DNA from: an uncultured bacterium
GTDB lineage: Bacteria > Bacteroidota > Bacteroidia > Bacteroidales > Marinifilaceae
Length of the DNA stretch: 22,128 nt
Direction: 5' to 3'
Assembly: GCA_905216195.1 (NCBI GenBank)
Contig: CAJMSX010000056.1
Coordinates: forward strand, 1-22,128
A program made the translations under genes and the position numbers. Below the pieces are notes generated by a model that was not told where the DNA came from, ran no database searches, and was given only the letters and a program-made list of their open reading frames with translations. Numbering within the stretch: position 1 is the stretch's first letter; each line of letters starts with the position of its first letter. Below, piece after piece: positions 7,739 to 14,867 of the stretch.

Positions 7739-8188
7739 ATGGAACCAATTATTTTAGCTTATATCGGGGTGGGTTTAATCCTTGGTTTGTCAGGAATTGG
7801 CAGTGCCTACGGCGTAACGATCGGTGGAAATGCAACACTCGGCTCTTTAAAAAAGAATGATGAAGCTTTCGGTCAGTATATGGTACTTTGTGCCTTGCCC
7901 GGAACGCAGGGATTATACGGTTTCCTGGGATTTTTCCTTTTGCAGGGTGTTTTAACGCCGGAAATTACCTGGTTACAGGCGGCTGCCGTATTGGGTGTCG
8001 GACTGGGATTAGGCTTTGTGTGTCTTTTTTCCGCCATCCGGCAGGGACAGGTTTGTGCAAACGGTATTGTCGGAATAGGTTCCGGATACGATGTTTTCGG
8101 TAAAACGTTGATCCTGGCCGTATTTCCTGAATTGTATGCTATTGTTGCCGTGGCTGCCACGTTTATGATCAGTATGGCCATAAAATAA
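7739..8188 (+). CDS. atpK: V-type ATP synthase subunit K (c-ring proteolipid, sodium-type site)
   Basis: A 149-residue proteolipid of four transmembrane helices (about 5-27, 45-70, 80-103, 120-147), i.e. a duplicated hairpin with a single ion-carrying glutamate, E131, in helix 4 (VFPELYAIVAV). Helix 2 has LPGTQGLYGF. Compared with Enterococcus hirae NtpK (site L61, T64, Q65, Y68, Q110, E139) the residues L53, T56, Q57, Y60, Q102 and E131 are all present with the same spacing (constant offset of 8). This predicts Na+ binding. The duplicated helix 2 position has no acidic residue, as usual for this type. The gene follows a 77-bp A-rich leader and ends the operon before a terminator. Confidence 0.96.
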   Translation: MEPIILAYIGVGLILGLSGIGSAYGVTIGGNATLGSLKKNDEAFGQYMVLCALPGTQGLYGFLGFFLLQGVLTPEITWLQAAAVLGVGLGLGFVCLFSAIRQGQVCANGIVGIGSGYDVFGKTLILAVFPELYAIVAVAATFMISMAIK

Positions 8189-8209
8189 GCTCGAAGACGA
8201 TAAAGAAAG

Positions 8210-8237
8210 GGCGGCGGGAATAGCGCTGCCTTTTTTT
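8210..8237 (+). terminator. intrinsic terminator after atpK
   Basis: GGCGGCG (8210-8216), a 7-base loop, then CGCTGCC (8224-8230) forms a 7-bp GC-rich stem with one G-T wobble, followed at once by seven T (8231-8237). It lies 21 bases after the atpK stop and ends the ATPase transcript. The remaining bases to 8479 hold no gene I can support. Confidence 0.85.
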
Positions 8238-8479
8238 ATGTTCCGTTGTTGTGTACCAGTTTCGTTATCCCGATTCAGGGGAGGAACCTATGAATGAGGG
8301 AATTCTTGCCGGAAGAGGGGAGCGGATGTGGTGTGGAAAAGGTGAGGGGAATAGCCGAAGGGGGGGGAATAGCGAACCGAAATTATGAGGAAAACAGCGG
8401 CTGAGGTAAAACCGACCGGAGCCCTCTGTATCTTTTCGGGAAGGGTGATCGTATAAAAAACGATAAATTCTATCGGCCG

Positions 8480-9613
8480 ATGAAAGCCTTGCAGACACCC
8501 GACCAGATTATGCGTGAACTTGTAGGCGCCTGGAACCATTTTTATCCGGAAAAAAACCGGAAAAAGGAAGGATGTATCGGTCTATGCCTCAGCCGGAAGT
8601 GGTATTACATCGAGATCACCCGGGAAGAAATCGAATTGAAAGAGCAAACCGATCTTGAAGTGAAAACTACTCTCTCTTGTACCTTTGAAGATTGGATGTT
8701 GCTGTTGTCGAAACCTTCTTTTTTATGGTGGGGGATAATGCGGAGGCGTTTGATTTTTAAGGGAAATATTTCTTTTTTCCGGTATTTGCCGAAGGTAAAT
8801 TTTGACCGTTATGTATGGGACCGGAAAGATGTCGCCCGGGAGTTCGAAAGGTTTCCGGCTGCGAATTGGAAGATACCCGAAAAAATTCTGGTGATCAATG
8901 CTTCTCCTCGTGCAGAGCAAGGATATACTTATTTTTTAGCGGAGCAGTTGGTGAAAGGCATGCGAAAAGTGTGTCCTCAAGTGAAAGTGGTACAACTGGC
9001 CCGGCAGAGTATCCGGGAATGCCGGGGTTGTTGGTATTGCTGGCAAAAAGGGAGAGGAAGGTGCCTGTTTGAAGGCGAAGACGATTGCCGGGAATTACTG
9101 GACTCGATGCAGGAAAGCGATTTGATCCTGTTTGCCTTTCCGCTGTATAGTGATGGAGTTCCCTCTGCCTTGAAGAATTTTTTTGACCGAAAAATAGCAA
9201 CTTTAGAGCCTTTTATGACAGCAGGTCCTCTCAAGACCAGACACCCGCGCCGCATTGCAAAAGACCAGGCCATGGCGGTATTATCCGTATGCGGTTTTGT
9301 CGAAAAAAGCCATTTCAAAGCTGTACGGGAACACTTCCGGGCTTTGGCGCATAATTGGCATATGCCGCTTGTTGCGGAAATTTATCGCCCGGCAGTTCTG
9401 TCCTTGTTTAATAATCCTTTGTTTTACCGGGATCAGCGGAAATTATTGTCCCTGCTGGAGCAGTCCGGTGAAATGCTGGTACGTAAAGGTTGTATACCTT
9501 CCCGGACGAAGCGGAAAATCGAGCGGGATTTTATTTCTTGCCGGAAATTCCGTGGCAGCGCTAATTATTTTTGGTTACAACATTTGAACGAACAGGGGCA
9601 TTCTGCGTATTGA
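8480..9613 (+). CDS. SCP2-like domain fused to an iron-sulfur flavoprotein-like flavodoxin
   Basis: A 377-residue two-domain protein. Residues about 20-125 resemble an SCP2 sterol-carrier fold: a beta-rich run, then TLSCTFEDWMLLLSKPSF and RRRLIFKGNISFFRYL, which fit the pattern of the second half of that family. Residues about 133-345 are a flavodoxin-like NAD(P)H/FMN domain: KILVINASPRAEQGYTYFLA (135-154) is the phosphate-binding start, and LILFAFPLYSDGVPSALKNF the isoalloxazine loop. Between them lie cysteines 181, 184, 187 and 195 (CX2CX2CX7C), the compact spacing known from archaeal Isf iron-sulfur flavoproteins. The substrate is unknown; a reductase acting on a lipid held by the SCP2 part is conjecture. 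The 3' end overlaps the convergent hydrolase by 53 bp. Confidence is good for the flavodoxin part and moderate for SCP2. Confidence 0.78.
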   Translation: MKALQTPDQIMRELVGAWNHFYPEKNRKKEGCIGLCLSRKWYYIEITREEIELKEQTDLEVKTTLSCTFEDWMLLLSKPSFLWWGIMRRRLIFKGNISFFRYLPKVNFDRYVWDRKDVAREFERFPAANWKIPEKILVINASPRAEQGYTYFLAEQLVKGMRKVCPQVKVVQLARQSIRECRGCWYCWQKGRGRCLFEGEDDCRELLDSMQESDLILFAFPLYSDGVPSALKNFFDRKIATLEPFMTAGPLKTRHPRRIAKDQAMAVLSVCGFVEKSHFKAVREHFRALAHNWHMPLVAEIYRPAVLSLFNNPLFYRDQRKLLSLLEQSGEMLVRKGCIPSRTKRKIERDFISCRKFRGSANYFWLQHLNEQGHSAY

Positions 9614-10709
9614 AGCTGGTATCCGGGCGGCCGGTATCTCCTGTACTGTATTGCTTCGCGGCCCATTGACCGAATAGGGAAAGCCAATCCGCGGAGGATT
9701 CGGCTGTTCCCAGACGTATAATCACCGTATTGTGTTTTTTATCCAGGTATAAATATTGTCCGAGGAAGCCTTTAGCCAGTAGTTTTTCGTTGGGAGTAAT
9801 GATCCGCCATTGCTTGTGATAGAGGAAGTGATCGGGTGTTCGTTCAGAATGGGGAGGAGGAGAAAAGGTGCAGCTGAGCCATCCGGCGGGAATGATTCGG
9901 TCTCCGCCATATTCCCCTCCGTGTAAATAACATAAACCTATGCGGCCCAGATCCCGGAGACTGAGATTAAAGCCGCAGAACCCCCGTACTTTATAATGAG
10001 TCCGGGAATCCAGACTCCAACTCCCTTCGTTTTCCAGGTGAAGAGGCCGCCAGATTTTTTCGTAAAAGTAATCCTGGAATGTTTTCCCGGTCGCTTTTTC
10101 AATAATAGCGACCAGCCATTGGGTTGCTGCATTGCTGTATTCGTATTGCCGGCCGGGAGGGAGACCGAGGGGAATATGCCGGATCGTCCTGTCCAGATTA
10201 TGGCTATAGTACATTTGAGTGGTTTTCCAAAAGGAATTTTTGATCCCACTCCGCATATCGAGCAAGTCGTTCAGTGTAATTTGAGAATAACCGGCCGGCA
10301 GGTCTGAAAAATAATTTTCCAACGGATCCGAAAGACTTCCGATATACCCTTCTTCGCAGGCAAGAGCCAGCACCGAGGCGACGATAGATTTGGATATCGA
10401 AAACAAATCCAGCGTCATGTCGGGACGGATGTGCGGAGCATAATATTCCAGTCGTACGGTATCGTTGCGAATCAACAGAAAGGCTAAAGTCCGGTGCGAC
10501 CGGAGGAAGGAGTAGAAACCTGACGGAATAGAATCTGTCCGGACAGGTAAAGCCCGGGGATGGGAGGAAGGGGGAAATACCACTTTAGGAAAAAGATGCT
10601 GGTCCCCGACCTGCGGTATATTGTACATCAATACCCGACAAGGAGTACAGGAAAAGAGCAGGAAAAAACAAAAAAATATCCCAAATTTCATTGCGTAGGT
10701 TTTGTGCAT
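9561..10709 (-). CDS. lipoprotein serine hydrolase of the beta-lactamase (class C / NylB-like) family
   Basis: A protein of up to 382 residues on the minus strand. The ATG at 10709 gives MHKTYAM...; the next in-frame ATG at 10691 gives MKFGIFFCFFLLFSC, a neat lipoprotein signal ending at a lipobox cysteine (C21 of the longer form), and is probably the true start. The serine hydrolase motifs are present: S104-I-S-K107 (SxxK nucleophile and base) inside LFSISKSIVASVLAL, and Y191-S-N193 (YxN). A GFLGQ segment stands near the usual KTG/HxG place. The DLLDMRSGI segment is typical of the esterase / NylB-like side of the family, so peptidase, esterase or amide hydrolase are all possible and beta-lactam resistance is not implied. 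It should sit on the periplasmic or outer membrane as a lipoprotein. Confidence 0.88.
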   Translation of the reverse strand: MHKTYAMKFGIFFCFFLLFSCTPCRVLMYNIPQVGDQHLFPKVVFPPSSHPRALPVRTDSIPSGFYSFLRSHRTLAFLLIRNDTVRLEYYAPHIRPDMTLDLFSISKSIVASVLALACEEGYIGSLSDPLENYFSDLPAGYSQITLNDLLDMRSGIKNSFWKTTQMYYSHNLDRTIRHIPLGLPPGRQYEYSNAATQWLVAIIEKATGKTFQDYFYEKIWRPLHLENEGSWSLDSRTHYKVRGFCGFNLSLRDLGRIGLCYLHGGEYGGDRIIPAGWLSCTFSPPPHSERTPDHFLYHKQWRIITPNEKLLAKGFLGQYLYLDKKHNTVIIRLGTAESSADWLSLFGQWAAKQYSTGDTGRPDTSFNTQNAPVRSNVVTKNN

Positions 10710-10822
10710 GTACGGTAGAAGCGGGAAGAGGTTCGGAAAGAGAGAAAGATGTAGTTTATTTTTTTCACAATTTTTAAAAGAAAAACTTCCAAATTAAAGT
10801 TTTTTATATATATTTACCCCTG

Positions 10823-10848
10823 TTTTCATAGTTAACGTTCTGTGAAAA
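10823..10848. promoter_or_regulatory. 26-bp dyad, possible operator
   Basis: Half-sites TTTTCAtAG and CTgTGAAAA face each other across 8 bases, matching at 8 of 9 positions. It sits between the two divergent promoters and has the size and symmetry of a dimeric regulator site. No regulator gene is visible beside it. Confidence 0.4.
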
Positions 10849-10872
10849 AAGTGGTTATTGTTAATATAAAAC

Positions 10873-10885
10873 GGTCGTTTATTTT
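10873..10885 (+). repeat. left arm of a 13-bp inverted repeat
   Basis: GGTCGTTTATTTT, the exact reverse complement of 11050-11062, and overlapping the candidate promoter -7 box of the biosynthetic operon. Confidence 0.75.
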
Positions 10886-11049
10886 GGAAATAATATACCT
10901 TAAATACCCGATTCTGCAAAAAAGTTTATTTCTTTTAGGGTTAATTTTTTTTACATGTTTATTATCAGTAGTTTAAAGCCTGATTTTTATTTAACGTATT
11001 TTATTCAAAAATTGATTTAATTTTCAAAACCGATTTTATTATATTGCCT

Positions 11050-11062
11050 AAAATAAACGACC
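11050..11062 (-). repeat. right arm of a 13-bp inverted repeat
   Basis: AAAATAAACGACC, the exact reverse complement of 10873-10885, ending 18 bases before the ammonia-lyase start codon. The two copies are 164 bases apart. They could be paired operator sites or, if both are transcribed, a long-range stem close to the start codon. Confidence 0.75.
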
Positions 11063-11080
11063 ATTTTTTTTAGTTAATAA

Positions 11081-12616
11081 ATGATTATGCGTATAACGAA
11101 CAGATTGAGTCTGGATGATATATCTCATATATTATTCGAAGACGAGCGGTTGGAAATTCAAGAAGAGACTTGGGGTGAAATTGATAGGTGCTATAATTTT
11201 CTGAAAGATTTTACCAGGGATAAAGTGATTTATGGAATCAATACGGGATTCGGGCCTATGGCTCAATGGCGTATCGAGGATTCGTGTTTAAAGGAACTGC
11301 AATATAATATTATCCGCAGTCATTCTACCGGCGCGGGGCGTCCGGTGGATCCCTTGTATGTGCGGGCGGCGATGATTGCCCGGCTGGGTACTTTTCTACA
11401 GGCGAAATCGGGAGTTCACCGGGAATTGGTGGAGTTGCTCGTAGAATTTATCAACCGGGGCATTTATCCGATGATTCCCGAACACGGCAGTGTGGGTGCA
11501 AGCGGGGATTTGGTGCAATTGGCACATATTGCCCTTACGCTGATCGGAGAAGGAGAAGTGTATTATCAAGGGGCCTGGCGTTCGACGGCCGGTGTCTTGG
11601 CGGAAAACGGATTGAAGCCTTTTCAGATGCATATTCGGGAAGGCTTGTCGGTGACTAACGGTACCTCGATGATGACCGGGGTAGGTTTGGTTAATTTGAT
11701 ATATGCCCGGAATCTGCTAAACTGGGGAGTGGCTACTTCTGTCATGATGAATGAAATCGCCTCTTCTTACGACGATTTGATGTCGGAAGCCTTGAACGGA
11801 GTGAAATGTCATCGGGGCCAACAGGAGATTGCCCGGCGGATGCGGGTTTGGGTAGAGGGGAGCCGCTGTGTCCGGAAGCGGGAAATCGAATTATATGATC
11901 GGAAGCACGAAGAAAAGGTATTCGAGCACAAGGTACAGGCCTATTATTCCTTACGGTGTGTCCCTCAAGTATTGGGGCCGGTTTTCGATGCCTTGGAGAA
12001 CGCCGAAAAAGTATTGATAGGAGAGGTCAATTCGGCCTGTGACAATCCCATTGTAGATCCCGATACTCAGAATATCTATCACGGAGGAAATTTTCATGGG
12101 GATTATGTCTCTTATGAAATGGATAAATTGAAGATTGGAATCACAAAATTAACTATGTTGGCAGAAAGGCAGTTGAATTATTTGTTTCACGACAGAATAA
12201 ATGGTATTTTGCCGCCTTTTGTAAATTTAGGTATTTTGGGATTGAACTACGGCTTACAGGCTGCTCAGTTTACGGCGACTTCGACTACGGCTGAATGTCA
12301 GACATTGTCGATGCCCATGTGTGTACACAGTATCCCGAACAATAATGACAATCAGGATGTGGTCAGTATGGGGACGAATTCCGCTCAATTGGCTGCCAAA
12401 ATAGTGGAAAATGCTTATCAGGTGATGGCGATCCACCTCATGGCGATCGTGCAGGCGGTAGATTATTTGAAAATTCAGACTCAATTATCGGTTAAAAGCC
12501 GGGAGATTTATGAAGAAGTACGGGCATTTTTTCCGGTATTCGTGGAAGACACTCCTAAATACAAGGAAATAAGCGCCATGGTAGAGTATTTAAAAAAGAA
12601 GAAATTAGAGATATGA
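11081..12616 (+). CDS. aromatic amino acid ammonia-lyase, tyrosine ammonia-lyase-like
   Basis: A 511-residue MIO enzyme. The A140-S141-G142 tripeptide in GSVGASGDLVQLAH forms the MIO electrophile; Y51 in VIYGINTGFGPM is the catalytic tyrosine of the inner lid. The sequence closely follows the flavobacterial tyrosine ammonia-lyase pattern, including QYNIIRSHSTGAG (R79, S80, H81) at the selectivity position, NFHGDYVSYEMDKLKI and HSIPNNNDNQDVVSMGTNSA. Family knowledge: such enzymes remove ammonia from tyrosine (or histidine/phenylalanine) and in flexirubin and aryl-polyene loci supply the cinnamic or coumaric acid starter. Position at the head of a ketosynthase operon supports starter synthesis over histidine breakdown; no hutU/hutI neighbours are seen. 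Tyrosine specificity is inferred. It overlaps the next gene by ATGA (12613-12616). Confidence 0.9.
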   Translation: MIMRITNRLSLDDISHILFEDERLEIQEETWGEIDRCYNFLKDFTRDKVIYGINTGFGPMAQWRIEDSCLKELQYNIIRSHSTGAGRPVDPLYVRAAMIARLGTFLQAKSGVHRELVELLVEFINRGIYPMIPEHGSVGASGDLVQLAHIALTLIGEGEVYYQGAWRSTAGVLAENGLKPFQMHIREGLSVTNGTSMMTGVGLVNLIYARNLLNWGVATSVMMNEIASSYDDLMSEALNGVKCHRGQQEIARRMRVWVEGSRCVRKREIELYDRKHEEKVFEHKVQAYYSLRCVPQVLGPVFDALENAEKVLIGEVNSACDNPIVDPDTQNIYHGGNFHGDYVSYEMDKLKIGITKLTMLAERQLNYLFHDRINGILPPFVNLGILGLNYGLQAAQFTATSTTAECQTLSMPMCVHSIPNNNDNQDVVSMGTNSAQLAAKIVENAYQVMAIHLMAIVQAVDYLKIQTQLSVKSREIYEEVRAFFPVFVEDTPKYKEISAMVEYLKKKKLEI

Positions 12617-13341
12617 AATATGCGTTAGTGACGGGTGGTTCCCGGGGTATCGGCCGGGCGGTGTGTATGGAGTTGGTCCGTTTGGGGTATCCGGTGGTGA
12701 TAAATTATGTTTCGAATGAGGAAGCTGCTCTTGAAACGAAAAATGCGGTGGAAGCCCAGGGCGGACAGGCGGAACTATTGCCTTTTAATGTGGCGGATGT
12801 AGAGGCGGTCGATGCGGCTTTGATGGCCTGGAGCGAACGACATTCCGAAGATTATATAGCTGTGTTGGTAAACAATGCGGGAGTGCGTAATGACACACTG
12901 ATGATGTGGATGCAGAACGAACAGTGGCAGCAGGTGATGGATATTCATTTGAACGGCTTTTTCTATGTGACCCGCCGTTTGTTGAAGGACATGCTTACCC
13001 GGCGGTACGGGAGAATTGTGAATGTGGTATCGCTGTCCGGTTTGAAAGGATTGCCGGGGCAAACCAATTATTCAGCAGCGAAAGCCGGCATGATCGGTGC
13101 CACCAAAGCTTTAGCCCAGGAAGTGGGCAAGCGGGGAGTGACCGTGAATGCCGTAGCCCCCGGTTTTATCGCTACGGATATGACCAAAGACATGGATGAG
13201 AAGGTATTGAAAGAGATGATTCCCCTGAATCGTTTCGGCCGGGCGGAGGAAGTGGCTGATTTGGTGGGTTTTCTGGCTTCCGACAAAGCTTCTTATATTA
13301 CTGGGGAGGTAATATCCGTCAACGGGGGATTGTATACGTAA
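12613..13341 (+). CDS. FabG-type 3-oxoacyl-ACP reductase
   Basis: A 242-residue short-chain dehydrogenase, the usual FabG length. The NADPH-binding TGGSRGIG is at residues 7-14, NNAG at 87-90, and the active-site set N114, S140, Y153, K157 has the same spacing as E. coli FabG (13 between S and Y, 4 between Y and K). It should reduce the 3-keto group after each condensation in the polyene cycle. The start overlaps the ammonia-lyase stop (ATGA), implying translational coupling. The role corresponds to ApeQ in the E. coli aryl-polyene cluster, although the gene could also serve normal fatty acid synthesis. Confidence 0.92.
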   Translation: MKYALVTGGSRGIGRAVCMELVRLGYPVVINYVSNEEAALETKNAVEAQGGQAELLPFNVADVEAVDAALMAWSERHSEDYIAVLVNNAGVRNDTLMMWMQNEQWQQVMDIHLNGFFYVTRRLLKDMLTRRYGRIVNVVSLSGLKGLPGQTNYSAAKAGMIGATKALAQEVGKRGVTVNAVAPGFIATDMTKDMDEKVLKEMIPLNRFGRAEEVADLVGFLASDKASYITGEVISVNGGLYT

Positions 13342-13377
13342 AAGGTTGAATATATAATAAATGAGGGGTAAATAGTT

Positions 13378-14598
13378 ATGAGAAGAGTTGTGATCACGGG
13401 GATGGGAATATATTCCTGCCTCGGAAAAAACCTGGAAGAAGTAACAGAGTCGCTTTACCGGGGAAAGTCTGGGATCGGCATCGATCCGGAACGTTCCCGC
13501 TACGGGTATCGTTCCCCTTTGACCGGAATACTGGAGCGGCCCTTGTTGAAAGGGAAATTGGAGCGACGGTTACGGACAGGACTGGCAGAAGAGGGGGAGT
13601 TTGCTTACGTAGCGACGGAGGAGGCGTTGCGGAATGCGGGAGTCGATATGGATTATCTGGAAAAGAATGAAGTGGGGATATTTTACGGAAATGACTCTTC
13701 AGCGAAGCCGGTCATTGAAGCTCATAAGATTATGGAGGAGAAGCGGGATACGATGTTGTTGGGTTCCGGGGCTATCTTTCAATCGATGAATTCCACGGTT
13801 ACCATGAATCTTTCCACTATCTTTAAATTAAGGGGGGTAAACATGACGATCAGTGCCGCTTGTGCCAGCGGATCGCATTCTCTCGGACTGGGATTCGCTT
13901 TTATTCGTAGCGGTTTGCAGGATATGGTAGTGTGTGGGGGAGCCCAGGAAGTAAATTTATATGCCATGGCGAGTTTTGATGCGTTGAGTGCATTTTCCGT
14001 CCGTACGGACGACCCGACCAAAGCTTCTCGTCCTTTTGATGCCGGGAGAGACGGACTGGTACCCAGCGGGGGAGCTGCGACGTTGATTCTGGAAGAGTAC
14101 GAACATGCTGTCAAAAGAGGGGCCCCTGTGATTGCCGAAATAGTCGGATACGGGTTTTCGTCAAACGGCGGACATATTTCTCAACCCAATGATCAGGGTT
14201 CTTATATCGCCATGTCGAGGGCAGTACAGGATGCCGGTGTGGTTCCGGCGCAGCTGGATTACATCAACGCGCATGCTACTTCTACTCCTTTAGGAGATAT
14301 GTATGAAGCTATAGCCATCCATAAGCTTTTCGGCGGGGAAACGCCTGTCAGTTCTACAAAGTCGATGACGGGGCATGAATGCTGGATGGCGGGAGCCAGT
14401 GAGGTGGTGTATTCGACCCTGATGATGCAGCATTCTTTTATAGCCCCGAACCTGAATTTTGAGCAGGCGGATGAGTATTCCGGGAAACTGAATATTATAA
14501 ATCGCACGAGGGAGCAAAATATAGATTTGTTCCTTTCCAATTCGTTCGGATTCGGAGGAACAAACAGCGCTTTGATTGTGAAGAAGATAAAAAAATAG
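13378..14598 (+). CDS. beta-ketoacyl-ACP synthase (KAS I/II type), full catalytic triad
   Basis: A 406-residue thiolase-fold condensing enzyme of normal length. The nucleophile C162 is in SAACASGSHS, H299 in NAHATSTPLGD, H333 in STKSMTGHECWMAGA, so the Cys-His-His triad is complete; the FGFGGTNSAL ending is also standard. It would condense malonyl-ACP with the growing chain. It is the first of three complete ketosynthases in this operon. The ATG at 13378 follows a purine-rich GAGGGG 13 bases upstream; an earlier ATG at 13361 stops after four codons. Confidence 0.94.
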   Translation: MRRVVITGMGIYSCLGKNLEEVTESLYRGKSGIGIDPERSRYGYRSPLTGILERPLLKGKLERRLRTGLAEEGEFAYVATEEALRNAGVDMDYLEKNEVGIFYGNDSSAKPVIEAHKIMEEKRDTMLLGSGAIFQSMNSTVTMNLSTIFKLRGVNMTISAACASGSHSLGLGFAFIRSGLQDMVVCGGAQEVNLYAMASFDALSAFSVRTDDPTKASRPFDAGRDGLVPSGGAATLILEEYEHAVKRGAPVIAEIVGYGFSSNGGHISQPNDQGSYIAMSRAVQDAGVVPAQLDYINAHATSTPLGDMYEAIAIHKLFGGETPVSSTKSMTGHECWMAGASEVVYSTLMMQHSFIAPNLNFEQADEYSGKLNIINRTREQNIDLFLSNSFGFGGTNSALIVKKIKK

Positions 14599-14620
14599 TA
14601 GGACCAGTAAAGATAAAGAG

Positions 14621-14865
14621 ATGACAAGAGAAGAGATTGTAAAAATTACAAACAATTTTTTGGTAGAAGAGATTGAAGTGGAGGAAGCCGTTTTGAAAGA
14701 AGACGCTTCTTTAAAAGATGATTTAGGTATTGATAGCCTTGATTTTGTGGATATTGTGGTAATTGTAGAGAAAAATTCGGTTTTAAAATAAAAGCGGAGG
14801 AGATGGGAGGAGTAACCACATTGGGAGCTTTTTATGATTATATTGAGAAGAAAGTAAACGGATAA
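14621..14865 (+). pseudogene. acyl carrier protein gene, frameshifted (one base missing near 14776)
   Basis: From the ATG at 14621 the reading frame encodes an ACP with the phosphopantetheine motif DDLGIDSLDFVD (S39 the attachment serine) up to N52, then reads SVLK and stops at 14791. In the next frame the normal ACP end follows immediately (FGFKIKAEEMGGVTTLGAF to KKVNG, stop TAA at 14863-14865), so one T missing from a short T run at 14776-14777 explains everything; the repaired protein is 81 residues. The upstream part also keeps good codon character. It sits between KAS and acyltransferase genes, where the ApeE/ApeF-like ACPs are expected. It may be a sequencing indel, a recent mutation, or less likely a recoding site. 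A -1 shift would restore the frame, but GAAAAAT is a poor slippery site. Confidence 0.88.
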
Positions 14866-14867
14866 TT

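Larger units (their letters stand above)
10692..11080. promoter_or_regulatory. AT-rich divergent intergenic region upstream of the hydrolase and the aryl-polyene operon
   Basis: About 389 bp, markedly more AT-rich than the flanking genes, without any reading frame worth calling. It must contain the promoters of the minus-strand hydrolase and of the plus-strand biosynthetic operon. A candidate plus-strand promoter is ATTG (10857-10860), 18 bases, then TTATTTTG (10879-10886), one mismatch from each Bacteroidetes box. It also holds a dyad (10823-10848) and a pair of 13-bp inverted repeats listed separately. Confidence 0.5.

Noticed and set aside
8265..8539. Minus-strand open frames of 77 and 83 codons upstream of the flavoprotein gene
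   Set aside because: They overlap the start of a better-supported gene, and their proline/serine/arginine-rich products match nothing I know.
14771..14791. Programmed -1 frameshifting as the explanation for the split ACP
   Set aside because: A -1 slip would restore the frame, but the GAAAAAT heptamer is not a good slippery site and I see no strong downstream stem; a missing base is simpler.
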